In this document: one piece after another, positions 26,518 through 35,144 of the stretch
How positions within the stretch are numbered: the first letter of the stretch is position 1
Layout: each line of letters starts with the position of its first letter
From: Microbacterium barkeri
Lineage (GTDB): Bacteria > Actinomycetota > Actinomycetes > Actinomycetales > Microbacteriaceae
DNA length: 64,000 nt
Direction of reading: 5' to 3'
Assembly (NCBI RefSeq): GCF_027921765.1
Contig: NZ_BSEJ01000018.1
Span: 1 to 64,000 of the forward strand
Notes under the pieces: model-generated
The model's database searches: none
What the model was told of the DNA's origin: nothing
What the model saw: only the letters and a program-made list of their open reading frames with translations
Made by a program: the position numbers and the translations under genes

Positions 26518-26746
26518 CGGTGTCCTCTCTCCCTGGCGCGGCCCACGCCGAGGGGATGACGTGCGCAACGACGCGCGGCGCCCGCGCATTCCGGCGGACC
26601 GCCCCCTGGGCATCTCCGGCGCATCCCCTGGCACGTCCCTCCGTATGCGCGACGCCGCATACGGCGAGGGCTAGCCTGAGACCAGCGATCGGCATCCGCC
26701 CTTGGCTCCAGGAGCCGAACGGCTGCCGACACGACAGGAGAAGTCC

Positions 26747-27859
26747 ATCTCCCTCACCCAGACCGCACCCGTGGCCTCCCGTCTCGGCGCTGTGCGCCAG
26801 ACCTACTCCGGAACAGAGACGTTCCCTCCGATGGCCAAGGCGTACACGAAGGTGTCGCAGGTCGTGCGCGAGACGGGGCTGCTGCGCCGCGCCCGCGTCT
26901 TCTACGCCCTCGTCGGCGCCGGGATCCTCGTCGCCCTCGGCGGCGCGATCGCCGGTTTCCTGCTCCTCGGCGACAGCTGGTTCCAGCTGCTCATCGCGGG
27001 CGCGCTCGGCGTCATCTTCACGCAGGTGGCGTTCCTCGCGCACGAGGCCGCGCACCGCCAGATCCTCGCGAGCGGCCCCGCGAACGACCGCCTCGCCCGC
27101 ATCCTCGCCGGCAGCATCGGCATGAGCTACGCCTGGTGGGACGCCAAGCACAGCCGTCACCACGCGAACCCGAACCGCGTCGGCAAGGACCCCGACATCG
27201 AGATCGACACGATCTCGTTCGTCGAGGAGGACGCCGCCGGGGCGAGGGGCCTGCGCCGCCTCATCACGCAGCGGCAGGGCTGGCTGTTCTTCCCGCTCCT
27301 CACGCTCGAGGGCGTCAATCTGCACTACCTGAGCCTGAAGCACCTGCTGTCTCGCGGCCCGGTCAAGGGACGCTGGACCGAGCTCGGCATCATCGCGCTG
27401 CGCTTCGCGCTCCTCCTGACGCTGCTCTTCCTCCTGCTCCCGGTGGGCATGGCCTTCGCCTTCCTCGGCGTGCAGCTCGCGGTCTTCGGCGTGTACATGG
27501 GCGCGTCCTTCGCGCCGAACCACAAGGGGATGCCGGTCATCGCGCCCGATGCGAAGCTCGACTTCTTCTCGAAGCAGGTCCGCACCTCGCGCAACATCGC
27601 GGGCGGATGGTGGGCCACCTGGCTCATGGGCGGGCTCAACTACCAGGTCGAGCACCACCTCTTCCCGAGCATGCCGCGCCCCCACCTCGCCAAGGCGCGC
27701 GAGATCGTCCGCGACTTCTGCGCGACGAACGACGTGCCGTACACCGAGACGAGCCTGCTGCGCTCGTACGGCATCGTCATCGCCTACCTCAACCGCGTGG
27801 GCCTGGCCGCGCGCGACCCCTTCGACTGCCCCATGGCGTCGCAGTACCGGCGCGCCTGA
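26747..27859 (+). CDS. Acyl-lipid fatty-acid desaturase
   Basis: Membrane di-iron desaturase of about 370 residues. The three histidine boxes are HEAAH (about 99), HSRHH (about 135) and QVEHH (about 300), with paired membrane helices around 65-95 and 205-245. The start is unusual. GGAG at 26737-26740 is spaced 6 nt from an ATC codon at 26747, giving M/I-SLTQTAPVASRL. The only other in-frame starts are TTG 26702, GTG 26771 and ATG 26831, none with a well-placed Shine-Dalgarno. Candidate promoter TAGCCT lies about 70 nt upstream. The enzyme adjusts membrane fluidity. Confidence 0.88.
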   Translation: MSLTQTAPVASRLGAVRQTYSGTETFPPMAKAYTKVSQVVRETGLLRRARVFYALVGAGILVALGGAIAGFLLLGDSWFQLLIAGALGVIFTQVAFLAHEAAHRQILASGPANDRLARILAGSIGMSYAWWDAKHSRHHANPNRVGKDPDIEIDTISFVEEDAAGARGLRRLITQRQGWLFFPLLTLEGVNLHYLSLKHLLSRGPVKGRWTELGIIALRFALLLTLLFLLLPVGMAFAFLGVQLAVFGVYMGASFAPNHKGMPVIAPDAKLDFFSKQVRTSRNIAGGWWATWLMGGLNYQVEHHLFPSMPRPHLAKAREIVRDFCATNDVPYTETSLLRSYGIVIAYLNRVGLAARDPFDCPMASQYRRA

Positions 27860-27865
27860 GCCGCC

Positions 27866-27915
27866 CGGACAGCAGAGGGGCCCGTCACCGCGGTGACGGG
27901 CCCCTCTGCTGTCCG
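27866..27915. terminator. 50-bp perfect inverted repeat terminator
   Basis: Two 25-nt arms are exact reverse complements from end to end (starting cggacagcagaggggcccg). The hairpin lies between the convergent desaturase and flotillin genes and can stop both. Confidence 0.85.
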
Positions 27916-27924
27916 ATGAGCGGG

Positions 27925-29400
27925 TCAGGCGGGAGCGTCGGATGGCGCGGAGGCGCCTCCCGCCTCCGGCGACGTCGCCGACGCGGCCGTGTGCTCCGCG
28001 GCGGGCGCCGCAGCGGGCTCAGCCGACGCGGCGTCGTCGGCGCGCTGGCCCGCGGCCATCCCGCGTCCGACCGCGTGTCCCTGGATGACGGCCGACAGGT
28101 CGACGCCGGTCGCCGCGCGGACGCTGTCGAACATCGACCGCATGCCGGCCGCCGTCTCCCCCGCGAGGTGCGCGCTCGCGCCATCCGCACCGCCGCCCGA
28201 GAGCACCGTGACGGAGCCGACGTTCGCGTAGCCCTTCGCGAACTCCGTCATCATCGGCACGAGCGCGTCGAGCGCGCGCTGGGCGAGGAACGCGTCCTGG
28301 TTCTTCGCGAGCGCCGCCGCTTCGGCCTCGATGGCCGCCGCCCGCGCGTCGCCCTCGAGGCGGACGGCCTCGGCGTCGGCCTCGGCCTTGATCCGGATGG
28401 CCCGCGCCTCCTGCTCGGCGATCAGAGCCTCGGCCTCCGCCTCCTTGACGCGCGCGTACGCGTCGGCGTCGGCCCGCTTCTGCCGCTCGTAGAGCGCCGC
28501 GTCGGCGACGCGCTTGACGTCGGCGTCGAGCTCGGCCTGCTTGTTCTCGGCCTCCTGCATGAGGACGCCCTGCTGAGCCTTCGCCCGCGCGAGGGCCTCC
28601 GCCTGCTCGGCCTCGGCGCGCGCCTGGCCGACCTCCGCCGCGGCCGACGCGGTGTTGCGGTCGAACGCAGTCTGCTCGACGAGCGTCTCCTCGCTCGTCG
28701 CGATCTCGCGCGCCTTGATCTCGCGCTCGGCGTTGATCCGGGCGATCTCCGCCTGGCGCTTGACCTTGGAGACCTCCTCGGCGCCCAGGGCGTCGATGTA
28801 GCCGTTCTGGTCGGTGATGCCCTGGATCTGGAAGCTGTCGAGCACGAGGCCCTGGTCCTCCAGGTCGCTCTTGATGAGCGTCGCGATCTGGTCGGACAGC
28901 TCCTGGCGGTCGCGCATGAGCTGCTCGACCGTGAGCGTCGCGACGACGCCGCGCAGAGCGCCCTCGAGCTGCTCGGTCGTGAAGACCTCGATCGCGTCGT
29001 CCTGCGAGACGAAGCGCTCGGCGGCGCTCGCGATCGCCTCCGGCGTGGAGCCGATCTTCACGAGCGCGACTCCCGTGACGTCGACCGTCACGCCCTGGAT
29101 CGACTGCGCGGTCGGCTTGACCATGATCTGCCGCGCCCGCAGCGAGAGCGTCTCCGCACGCTGCGTGATCGGGTTGACGATCGCGCCGCCGCCGCGGATC
29201 ACCGCGACGTTCGACGAGGTGCCGTCCTTCGCCTTCTGCTTCTTGCCGACGATGATGAGCGCCTCGTCGGCGCGCGCGACCTTGTACCACGCGCGCAGCA
29301 CGAGCGTTCCGATGAGCGCCGCCACCGCGAGGACGACGACCACGATCACGACGGCGACGACGATGCCGATGCTCCCGGCCGTGTCGACGATTCCGTCCAT
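27925..29400 (-). CDS. Flotillin-like SPFH-domain protein
   Basis: 491 residues. One N-terminal membrane helix (about 9-37) is followed by an SPFH/Band 7 domain (about 45-220, with VTVDVTGVALVKIG and VEQLMRDRQELSDQI). A long Ala/Glu-rich coiled coil follows (about 225-385, many AEAEA/ARAKAQ repeats). The end is a low-complexity Ala/Ser/Pro tail. Flotillins scaffold membrane microdomains. Start ATG with AAGGGGG about 6 nt upstream. It is transcribed toward the 50-bp terminator. Confidence 0.92.
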   Translation of the reverse strand: MDGIVDTAGSIGIVVAVVIVVVVLAVAALIGTLVLRAWYKVARADEALIIVGKKQKAKDGTSSNVAVIRGGGAIVNPITQRAETLSLRARQIMVKPTAQSIQGVTVDVTGVALVKIGSTPEAIASAAERFVSQDDAIEVFTTEQLEGALRGVVATLTVEQLMRDRQELSDQIATLIKSDLEDQGLVLDSFQIQGITDQNGYIDALGAEEVSKVKRQAEIARINAEREIKAREIATSEETLVEQTAFDRNTASAAAEVGQARAEAEQAEALARAKAQQGVLMQEAENKQAELDADVKRVADAALYERQKRADADAYARVKEAEAEALIAEQEARAIRIKAEADAEAVRLEGDARAAAIEAEAAALAKNQDAFLAQRALDALVPMMTEFAKGYANVGSVTVLSGGGADGASAHLAGETAAGMRSMFDSVRAATGVDLSAVIQGHAVGRGMAAGQRADDAASAEPAAAPAAEHTAASATSPEAGGASAPSDAPA

Positions 29401-29472
29401 GCACTACCCCCTTCGGCCGACCGCGGCGCGCCGGGTGCGGGCGCGTCGGACGCGGACGGTCTCGGGGCCACC

Positions 29473-30987
29473 CTATCGAGCCGGCGCGTCGTCCATCCGG
29501 GCGAGGTCCTGCGTCGCGGGGCCCTCGAGCACGCGGCCCTCGGGATCGAAGCGCGATGCGTGCAGCGGGCAGTCCCACGAGCGCTCGGCCGGGTTCCACT
29601 GCAGGATGCCGCCGAGGTGGGTGCAGACGCCGGAGACCGCGCACAGTCGCCCGTCCACGCGCGAGACCGCGACGGGATGCGCGCCCCGGGTCTCCACGCG
29701 CCCCTCGCCCTCCGCGGGCGGTTCGGCATCGCGGCTCACGAGCGCCTTCGTCCATCCGCTCGCCATCTCCTTCGTCACGCGCGCGTTCGCGCCGACCGCC
29801 GTCGCGGCGTCCCGCACGCCCACCTGCGGCGAGCGCAGCCCGTCGACCCAGCTCGGGCGCTCGCCGAGGATCTCGCCCGCCATCGCGAGCGCGCACGCCG
29901 CCCCGTTCGCCATGCCCCACTTGTCGTATCCGGTCGCTGTGAGGACCCGCCCGTCCGTTCCGGGCTCGGCGCCCGCGAAGGGCAGCCGGGTGATCGTGCG
30001 GTAGTCCTGCGCCGCCCACCACGTGACGCGGCGGGCCCCGGGGAAGGCCTCGGCGGTCCACGCGTCGATGTCGGCGAGCATGGCGCCCGCGTCGCCGCGG
30101 CCGGTGCGGAACCCGCCCCCGCCGACGAGCAGGAGGCGCCCGCCCGCGCCGTCGTCGGCGGTGCGCAGCGATCGGGCCTGCGGGTCGACCGAGAGGTGCA
30201 TGCCCTCCGGCAGCGGGCCGTCCACGGCATAGGCGCCGACGACCGAGCGCGACGGCTCGAGCCGCGCGAAGAACCCGGCGCGGTCGATCGCGGGCGACCC
30301 CGTCGCGACGACGAGGTGGGCCGCGGCGAGCACGCCGCGTGTCGTGGCGACGCCCACGCCGTCGGGAGCGTCCTCGAGGCCCGTGACGCGGCATCCCTCG
30401 ACGATCGTGCCGCCGCGGCTGCGCAGCTCGGCCGCGAGCGCCGCGAGGACGCGGCGCGGGTGCAGGGCCGCCTGCCCCTCCATGCGCAGCGCGCGCGAGA
30501 CGGCGAAGGGCAGGCCGGTCTGCTCGGTGGGCCCCCAGACCGCGTCGACGCCAGAGGCCTCGAGCGCCTCGGCCTCCCGCTCGAGCGCCGCATCGCCCTC
30601 GTCGGTGGTCGAGAAGGTGAACGCCGGCTCGTCGCGCAGGGCGCCGTCGACGGACTCCGCGATCGCACGCAGCCAGTCCGCTCCCGCGCGCTGAGCGGCG
30701 GCGTAGGCGCGCAGCGCCTCGACGCCGGCGTGCGCGCGGATCTCTCCGTACACCGAGCCCTGCAGGAGCGACAGCTTCGCGGTCGTGTTGCCCGTCGCGA
30801 CGGCGCCGACCGTGCGCGCCTCGCACACCGCGACGCGCCGACCGGCGCGCGCGAGCGCCACCGCGGTCGCGAGTCCGGTCAGCCCCGCACCTGCCACGAC
30901 GACGTCCGGGTGGAGCACGTGCTCGCGGTCGACGGGGATGGGCGGACCGGTGCGGATCCACAGCGGCTCGGGCGCGACGGGCGTCAT
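29473..30987 (-). CDS. FAD-dependent oxidoreductase with C-terminal Rieske domain
   Basis: 504 residues. A DAO-type FAD fold begins at [21 protein letters not shown] (about residue 30). The C-terminal Rieske [2Fe-2S] domain has the ligands C-x-H in GVCTHLGGILQW (about 453) and C-x2-H in DCPLHASRFDPEG (about 472). This fusion is common in actinobacteria and Bacillus (YhfW-like) and its substrate is unknown. Start ATG with AGAGGAC upstream. Its promoter is the symmetric element at 31044-31099. Confidence 0.9.
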   Translation of the reverse strand: MTPVAPEPLWIRTGPPIPVDREHVLHPDVVVAGAGLTGLATAVALARAGRRVAVCEARTVGAVATGNTTAKLSLLQGSVYGEIRAHAGVEALRAYAAAQRAGADWLRAIAESVDGALRDEPAFTFSTTDEGDAALEREAEALEASGVDAVWGPTEQTGLPFAVSRALRMEGQAALHPRRVLAALAAELRSRGGTIVEGCRVTGLEDAPDGVGVATTRGVLAAAHLVVATGSPAIDRAGFFARLEPSRSVVGAYAVDGPLPEGMHLSVDPQARSLRTADDGAGGRLLLVGGGGFRTGRGDAGAMLADIDAWTAEAFPGARRVTWWAAQDYRTITRLPFAGAEPGTDGRVLTATGYDKWGMANGAACALAMAGEILGERPSWVDGLRSPQVGVRDAATAVGANARVTKEMASGWTKALVSRDAEPPAEGEGRVETRGAHPVAVSRVDGRLCAVSGVCTHLGGILQWNPAERSWDCPLHASRFDPEGRVLEGPATQDLARMDDAPAR

Positions 30988-31043
30988 CGGGTGTCCTCTC
31001 TCGATGACCCCACCCTGCCCTGTGTGCGCGCGAGAGGGCCAGC

Positions 31044-31099
31044 GGGTTGACACCCTCCGGCACGCGCCCTATCGGCCAGGGCCGAGACGCTGTCAACCC
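31044..31099. promoter_or_regulatory. Symmetric divergent promoter with overlapping -10 boxes
   Basis: GGGTTGACA (31044-31052) and its exact reverse complement TGTCAACCC (31091-31099) face each other. Rightward: TTGACA, 17 bp, TATCGG (31070-31075). Leftward: TTGACA, 17 bp, GATAGG (31068-31073). The two -10 boxes overlap by 4 bp, so rightward transcription of the acidic-protein genes and leftward transcription of the Rieske oxidoreductase would exclude each other. Confidence 0.6.
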
Positions 31100-31154
31100 C
31101 TGGCGGGCGGACGCGCCGCGCGGCACTCTGGAGACACCGAGCGAGGAGGACGAC

Positions 31155-31418
31155 ATGGCTCACGTCGAAGGAACCGACCCCGACATCCAGACCCGGCCCA
31201 TCGAGCCGGCGCCCACGCGGCACGAGGTCCCGGCGGATGCGGACCTCGATGCGCTCGAGGACGACCGCGACCCGGCCGACCTCGCGGACGACCGAGGACC
31301 GCTGCCCGAGACCGCGGCCGATCATCCCGTGCTCCCGGACGACGAGCGCGAGGTCGACGACGGGTACCTGGGCGAAGAGGATGTCTTCATCGCGGACGAC
31401 GAGGAGGGCATCCGATGA
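31155..31418 (+). CDS. Small acidic hypothetical protein
   Basis: 87 residues, very rich in Asp, Glu and Pro, with few hydrophobic residues and no membrane segment (for example DADLDALEDDRDPADLADD). It is probably intrinsically disordered. GAGGAGG 5 nt upstream marks the ATG at 31155. Its stop overlaps the next start (ATGA), so it is coupled to the 143-residue acidic protein. Not recognised; no function is assigned. Confidence 0.75.
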   Translation: MAHVEGTDPDIQTRPIEPAPTRHEVPADADLDALEDDRDPADLADDRGPLPETAADHPVLPDDEREVDDGYLGEEDVFIADDEEGIR

Positions 31419-31846
31419 CCTCCGAGCAGCACGACCGCGCGGCGCACGAGGTGCCGGCGGGGCGCGGCGGTGCCGACAGCGGGGCCGCCGACCTCGTCGA
31501 CGTCGAGGGCACGGCGCCCGCGTCGCCCGAGGAGGGCGACCAGAACGACATCGCGGGTGTCGGGCCCGCGGGCCCCGAGGACGACAGGGGCCTGCAGACC
31601 GAGCCGCGCGAGGACACGCACGACACGACCTCCGACGAGCGCGTGCGCGGCATCCTCGTGCAGGTGCAGGGCGACCTCGCGACCGGCCGCGCGTCGGAGG
31701 AGGAGCTGCGGCGGATGCTCCGCCGGCGCCTCGACGACGCGGGAATCGAGCTGGGGGACGAGCAGTTCGACGGTCTCATCCGCGAGGCCGTCTCCGGCGA
31801 GCCCGACACGACGATCGAGGGCGCCGAGCCCGGCGCCGACGCCTGA
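31415..31846 (+). CDS. Acidic hypothetical protein, coupled to the preceding gene
   Basis: 143 residues. The first 75 are acidic and disordered-looking. The last 65 (DERVRGILVQVQGDLATGRA, then EEELRRMLRRRLDDAGIEL) form two or three amphipathic helices, possibly a small helical domain. The start overlaps the stop of the 87-residue gene by 4 nt. Not recognised. The pair shares the symmetric promoter with the Rieske oxidoreductase, which hints at a common stress response. Confidence 0.75.
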   Translation: MTSEQHDRAAHEVPAGRGGADSGAADLVDVEGTAPASPEEGDQNDIAGVGPAGPEDDRGLQTEPREDTHDTTSDERVRGILVQVQGDLATGRASEEELRRMLRRRLDDAGIELGDEQFDGLIREAVSGEPDTTIEGAEPGADA

Positions 31847-31868
31847 GAGCCGCGGGCGCGGGCGGTTC

Positions 31869-31874
31869 TAGACT
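31869..31874 (+). promoter_or_regulatory. -10 box of leaderless YrdB-like gene
   Basis: TAGACT, 7 nt before the ATG at 31882. Confidence 0.5.
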
Positions 31875-31881
31875 GGAGTCC

Positions 31882-32253
31882 ATGCCCGACTCCGCTGCCC
31901 CCGCGACCCCCGGCGTCTCGCCGCGCCGCATCACGGTCCTCGACGCGCTCCGCTTCCTCTCGGAGCTGCTGGCGATCGCGGCCCTCGCGGTCTGGGGGTT
32001 CGTCGCGTGGGCGTTCCCGTGGAGCATCGTGGTCGGCATCGCGGCTCCCGCGCTCGCGATCCTCGTCTGGGCCCTGTTCGTCTCGCCCAAGGCCGTGTTC
32101 GCCGTGCACCCCTTCGTGCGCGCGGTCGTCGAGCTCGCGGTCTTCCTCGCGGCGACCATCGCGCTGTGGGATCTCGGCCTCGCGTGGGGCGGCATCGCGT
32201 TCGGCGTGGCCGCGGTCGTGATCGGCCTCCTCCACAACCGCCGCGAGCTGTGA
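31882..32253 (+). CDS. YrdB/DUF2568-like small membrane protein
   Basis: 123 residues with four predicted membrane helices (about 20-45, 48-67, 72-92 and 95-115). Sequence marks such as LRFLSELLAIAALAVWGF and AVHPFVRAVVELAVF fit the YrdB/DUF2568 family, whose function is unknown. Its stop overlaps the next start (TGATG), so it is coupled to the FAD oxidase gene. Confidence 0.78.
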   Translation: MPDSAAPATPGVSPRRITVLDALRFLSELLAIAALAVWGFVAWAFPWSIVVGIAAPALAILVWALFVSPKAVFAVHPFVRAVVELAVFLAATIALWDLGLAWGGIAFGVAAVVIGLLHNRREL

Positions 32254-33614
32254 TGGCCGACGCGCTCGCCCGGCTGCAGGACGCCCTCGGCGAGCGGGTC
32301 GACACGCACGCCGCGTCCCTCGAGGAGGCGCGCGCCGACCGCTCGGGCTTCCGCTCCGACGGCCCGCCGCTCGCGGTCGTGCACGCCGAGTCCGTCGCCG
32401 ACGTGCAGACGGTGCTGCGCATCGCGCACGAGACCCGCACGCCCGTCGTCACGCGCGGCGCCGGCACCGGTCTCGCGGGTGCCGCGAACGCGGGGCCGGG
32501 CGAGATCGCCCTGTCCGTGCGGCGGATGACCCGGATCCTCGAGATCTCCCCCAACGATCTGCTCGCCGTGGTCGAGCCCGGCATCCTGAACGACGATCTC
32601 GGCGCGGCGCTCGCCCCGCACGGGCTGTGGTGGGCGCCTGACCCGGCGAGCCGCGCGATCTCGACCGTCGGGGGCAACATCGCCACGGGTGCGGGCGGCC
32701 TGCTCTGCGCGAAGTACGGCGTCGTCCGGGACGCGGTCCTGGGCCTCGACGTCGTCCTCGCCGACGGTCGGCTCATCCGCACCGGGCACCGCAGCGTGAA
32801 GGGCGTGACGGGCTACGACCTCACGTCGCTCCTCATCGGGTCGGAGGGCACGCTCGGCGTCGTGGTGGGGGCGACGCTCAAGCTGCGCCGCCTCGTGCCC
32901 GGCGACGTGTGCACGCTCTCGGCGTTCTTCCCGTCCGTGCGCGCCGCCGCGCGGGCGTCTGCCGCGGTCACCGCGGCCGGCGCGCAGCCGGCGATCATGG
33001 AGCTCCTCGACGCCGCCGCGGTCGCCGCGATCAGCGCGCTGCTGCGGGTCGCCGAGGCGGCGCCGGGCTCGGCGCAGCTCACGATCCAGACGGATGGCCC
33101 GGGCGCCCGCGCGGAGGCCGAGGCGATCGCGCGCGTGCTGCGCGACGCGGGCGGCGAGGTCGCGATGACCGACGACGCCGACGAGGGCGAGCGCCTCCTC
33201 GCCTTCCGCCGCGCGATGCACCCCGCGATGGCGGCCCTCGGCACCTCGCTCATCGAGGACGTCTCGGTGCCGCGCAGCCGTCTGCCCGAGATGTTCGACG
33301 AGATCGCCCGCGTCGAGCGCGAACACGGCGTCGTGGTCCCCACGGTGGCGCACGCGGGCGACGGGAACCTGCATCCGAACTTCGTCTTCGACGGCGACGA
33401 GGTCCCCGCGCACGTGTGGGCCGCCGCCGACGATCTCTTCCGCTCGGCTCTGCGCCTGGGCGGCACGCTCACGGGCGAGCACGGCGTGGGTCTCCTCAAG
33501 CGCCGCTGGCTCGCCGATGAGCTCGGCGACGACCAGTGGCGCCTGCAGCGCGACATCGCCCGGGTGTTCGACCCGCGCGGGATCCTCAACCCCGGCAAGG
33601 TCTTCGCGCCGTGA
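32253..33614 (+). CDS. FAD-linked oxidase (GlcD/D-lactate dehydrogenase type)
   Basis: 453 residues. An N-terminal VAO/PCMH FAD domain carries VVTRGAGTGLAGAANAGPGE (about 65-85), STVGGNIATGAGGLLCAKYG and GYDLTSLLIGSEGTLGVV. A C-terminal FAD-oxidase domain holds VAHAGDGNLHPNF and GEHGVGLLKRRWL. It oxidises a 2-hydroxy acid such as glycolate or D-lactate. No Fe-S domain follows, so an electron acceptor is not evident. The stop of the YrdB-like gene overlaps its ATG by one base. Confidence 0.9.
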   Translation: MADALARLQDALGERVDTHAASLEEARADRSGFRSDGPPLAVVHAESVADVQTVLRIAHETRTPVVTRGAGTGLAGAANAGPGEIALSVRRMTRILEISPNDLLAVVEPGILNDDLGAALAPHGLWWAPDPASRAISTVGGNIATGAGGLLCAKYGVVRDAVLGLDVVLADGRLIRTGHRSVKGVTGYDLTSLLIGSEGTLGVVVGATLKLRRLVPGDVCTLSAFFPSVRAAARASAAVTAAGAQPAIMELLDAAAVAAISALLRVAEAAPGSAQLTIQTDGPGARAEAEAIARVLRDAGGEVAMTDDADEGERLLAFRRAMHPAMAALGTSLIEDVSVPRSRLPEMFDEIARVEREHGVVVPTVAHAGDGNLHPNFVFDGDEVPAHVWAAADDLFRSALRLGGTLTGEHGVGLLKRRWLADELGDDQWRLQRDIARVFDPRGILNPGKVFAP

Positions 33615-33619
33615 TCCCG

Positions 33620-33643
33620 CTCGGCCGGTCAGACCCGGCCGAG
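33620..33643. terminator. Hairpin between convergent genes
   Basis: A 9-bp perfect stem CTCGGCCGG/CCGGCCGAG around a 6-nt loop. It includes the cutC stop and lies right after the FAD oxidase stop. There is no T tract, so strength is uncertain. Confidence 0.5.
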
Positions 33644-34348
33644 GGCTGAGCGGATGGCCAGGGCAGCGCTCTCGTCGGCGGTCTCGTAGGCGACGGCGCC
33701 CGCGCCCGCGCCGGATCCCAGAGCGACCGGCACGGCGTCGACGACGGCGCGCTTGGCGGACGCATGGACCGCGTCGACGCCCGTCGCCGCGACGTCCGCC
33801 GCGTTGCCGGCATCGACACCGCCGCCCGCCATGATCTGGATGGCGCCGTCCGCGCGGCGCACGAGCGCGCGGAGCTCGTCGAGGGCGTCCGCGGCGCGCG
33901 ACGCGCCTCCCGACGTGAGCACGCGGGTGACGCCGAGCTCGGCGAGCTCGTCCACGGCGCGCGCCCTGTCGCCGAGCGCATCGAACGCGCGGTGGAACGT
34001 CACCTCCCTGCCCTCGGCCGCGTCGCGCGCCGCCCGCACGAGGTCGGCGTCGACGCGGCCCTGCACGAGGCCCCCGACGACGACGCCCGCGGCGCCCGCT
34101 CGGATCGCCGCGCGCACGTCCGCCGTCATGAGGGCGCGGTCGTCGGCGTCATAGGCGAAGCCGCCCGCGCGCGGACGGACGAGGACGTGCACGGGAATGC
34201 CCGACGCGACCGCGAGCTCGATGAGCCCGGCGGACGGCGTGAGCCCGCCCAGCGCGAGCGCGGTCGCGAGCTCGATGCGGTCGGCCCTCACGTGCGCCGC
34301 GACCGTCACGCCCGCAGCGTCCTGCACCGCGAGCTCGAACGCCGTCAT
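33629..34348 (-). CDS. cutC: CutC family TIM-barrel protein
   Basis: 239 residues. Family marks: FELAVQDAAGV (the usual E is in AFELAV), ADRIELATALALGGLTPSAG, IPVHVLVRPRAGGFAY, GAAGVVVGGL, VTFHRAFDAL, RVLTSGGASRAADAL and IMAGGGVDAGNA. It is named for copper homeostasis, a role that is disputed and was first assigned to E. coli CutC. It begins 2 nt after nagB as the last gene of the amino-sugar operon, so a catabolic role is plausible here. Confidence 0.9.
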   Translation of the reverse strand: MTAFELAVQDAAGVTVAAHVRADRIELATALALGGLTPSAGLIELAVASGIPVHVLVRPRAGGFAYDADDRALMTADVRAAIRAGAAGVVVGGLVQGRVDADLVRAARDAAEGREVTFHRAFDALGDRARAVDELAELGVTRVLTSGGASRAADALDELRALVRRADGAIQIMAGGGVDAGNAADVAATGVDAVHASAKRAVVDAVPVALGSGAGAGAVAYETADESAALAIRSALGRV

Positions 34349-34350
34349 CG

Positions 34351-35130
34351 TCAGATGCCCTGCCAGTCGGGCTTGTTGTCCCACGCGTAGCGGTAGTAGT
34401 CGGCGTCGCGCAGCCGCGACGCCGCCGCCTCGTCGACGACGACCGTGACGTGCGGGTGGAGCTGGATCGCCGACCCCGGCAGCGAGGCGCTGACGGGTCC
34501 CTCGACGGCGCCCGCGACCGCCTCCGCCTTGCCCGCGCCGAACGCGAGGAGCACGAGGTGGCGCGCCCGCAGGATCGTGCCGAGCCCCTGCGTGATGCAG
34601 TGCATGGGGACGTCGTCGATCGAGTCGAAGAACCGCGCGTTGTCCTCGCGCGTCTGCCGTGTGAGGGTCTTCACGCGCGTCCGCGACGCGAACGACGATC
34701 CCGGCTCGTTGAACCCGATATGGCCGTCGGTGCCGATGCCGAGGATCTGCAGGTCGACGCCCCCGGCCTCCTCGATCGCCGCCTCGTAGGCGTCGCCCGC
34801 GTGCTCGATGCCCTCGAGCGACCCGTCCGGCGTGCGGATCCGCGCGGGGTCGAACCCGAGCGGCTCGACGACCTCGCGCGAGATCACCGACCGGTACGAC
34901 TCGGGGTGGGCCGGGTCGATGCCGACGTACTCGTCGAGGGCGAAGCCGCGCACCTGCGAGACGTCGACGCCCGACAGGCGCGTGCGGAGCGCCTCGTAGA
35001 CGGGCAGCGGCGTCGATCCGGTCGCGAGACCGAGCACGGCGTCGGGCCGCCGGCGGATGAGTCGCGCGATCTCGTCGGCGACGATGGCGCCGCCCGCGGG
35101 GGCGTCGGGGACGATGATGACTTCGGCCAT
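34351..35130 (-). CDS. nagB: Glucosamine-6-phosphate deaminase
   Basis: Converts glucosamine 6-phosphate to fructose 6-phosphate and ammonia. 259 residues with LGLATGSTPLPVYEAL, GFALDEYVGI (catalytic Asp), GIGTDGHIGFNEPGSSF (ring-opening His) and LTRQTREDNARFF. It lies between the ROK kinase and cutC in one minus-strand operon. The usual partner nagA is not in this window. Confidence 0.95.
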   Translation of the reverse strand: MAEVIIVPDAPAGGAIVADEIARLIRRRPDAVLGLATGSTPLPVYEALRTRLSGVDVSQVRGFALDEYVGIDPAHPESYRSVISREVVEPLGFDPARIRTPDGSLEGIEHAGDAYEAAIEEAGGVDLQILGIGTDGHIGFNEPGSSFASRTRVKTLTRQTREDNARFFDSIDDVPMHCITQGLGTILRARHLVLLAFGAGKAEAVAGAVEGPVSASLPGSAIQLHPHVTVVVDEAAASRLRDADYYRYAWDNKPDWQGI

Positions 35131-35144
35131 GCGGTGACCTTCTC

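Noticed and set aside
27136..31050. A 1,304-codon open frame on the plus strand across the flotillin and Rieske genes
   Set aside because: It is the antisense of well-supported genes, its translation is Arg/Asp/His-rich low-complexity sequence, and very high GC makes long shadow frames common.
33629..34348. CutC as evidence of a copper-resistance locus
   Set aside because: No copper ATPase, chaperone or oxidase is nearby and the operon is clearly for amino sugars.
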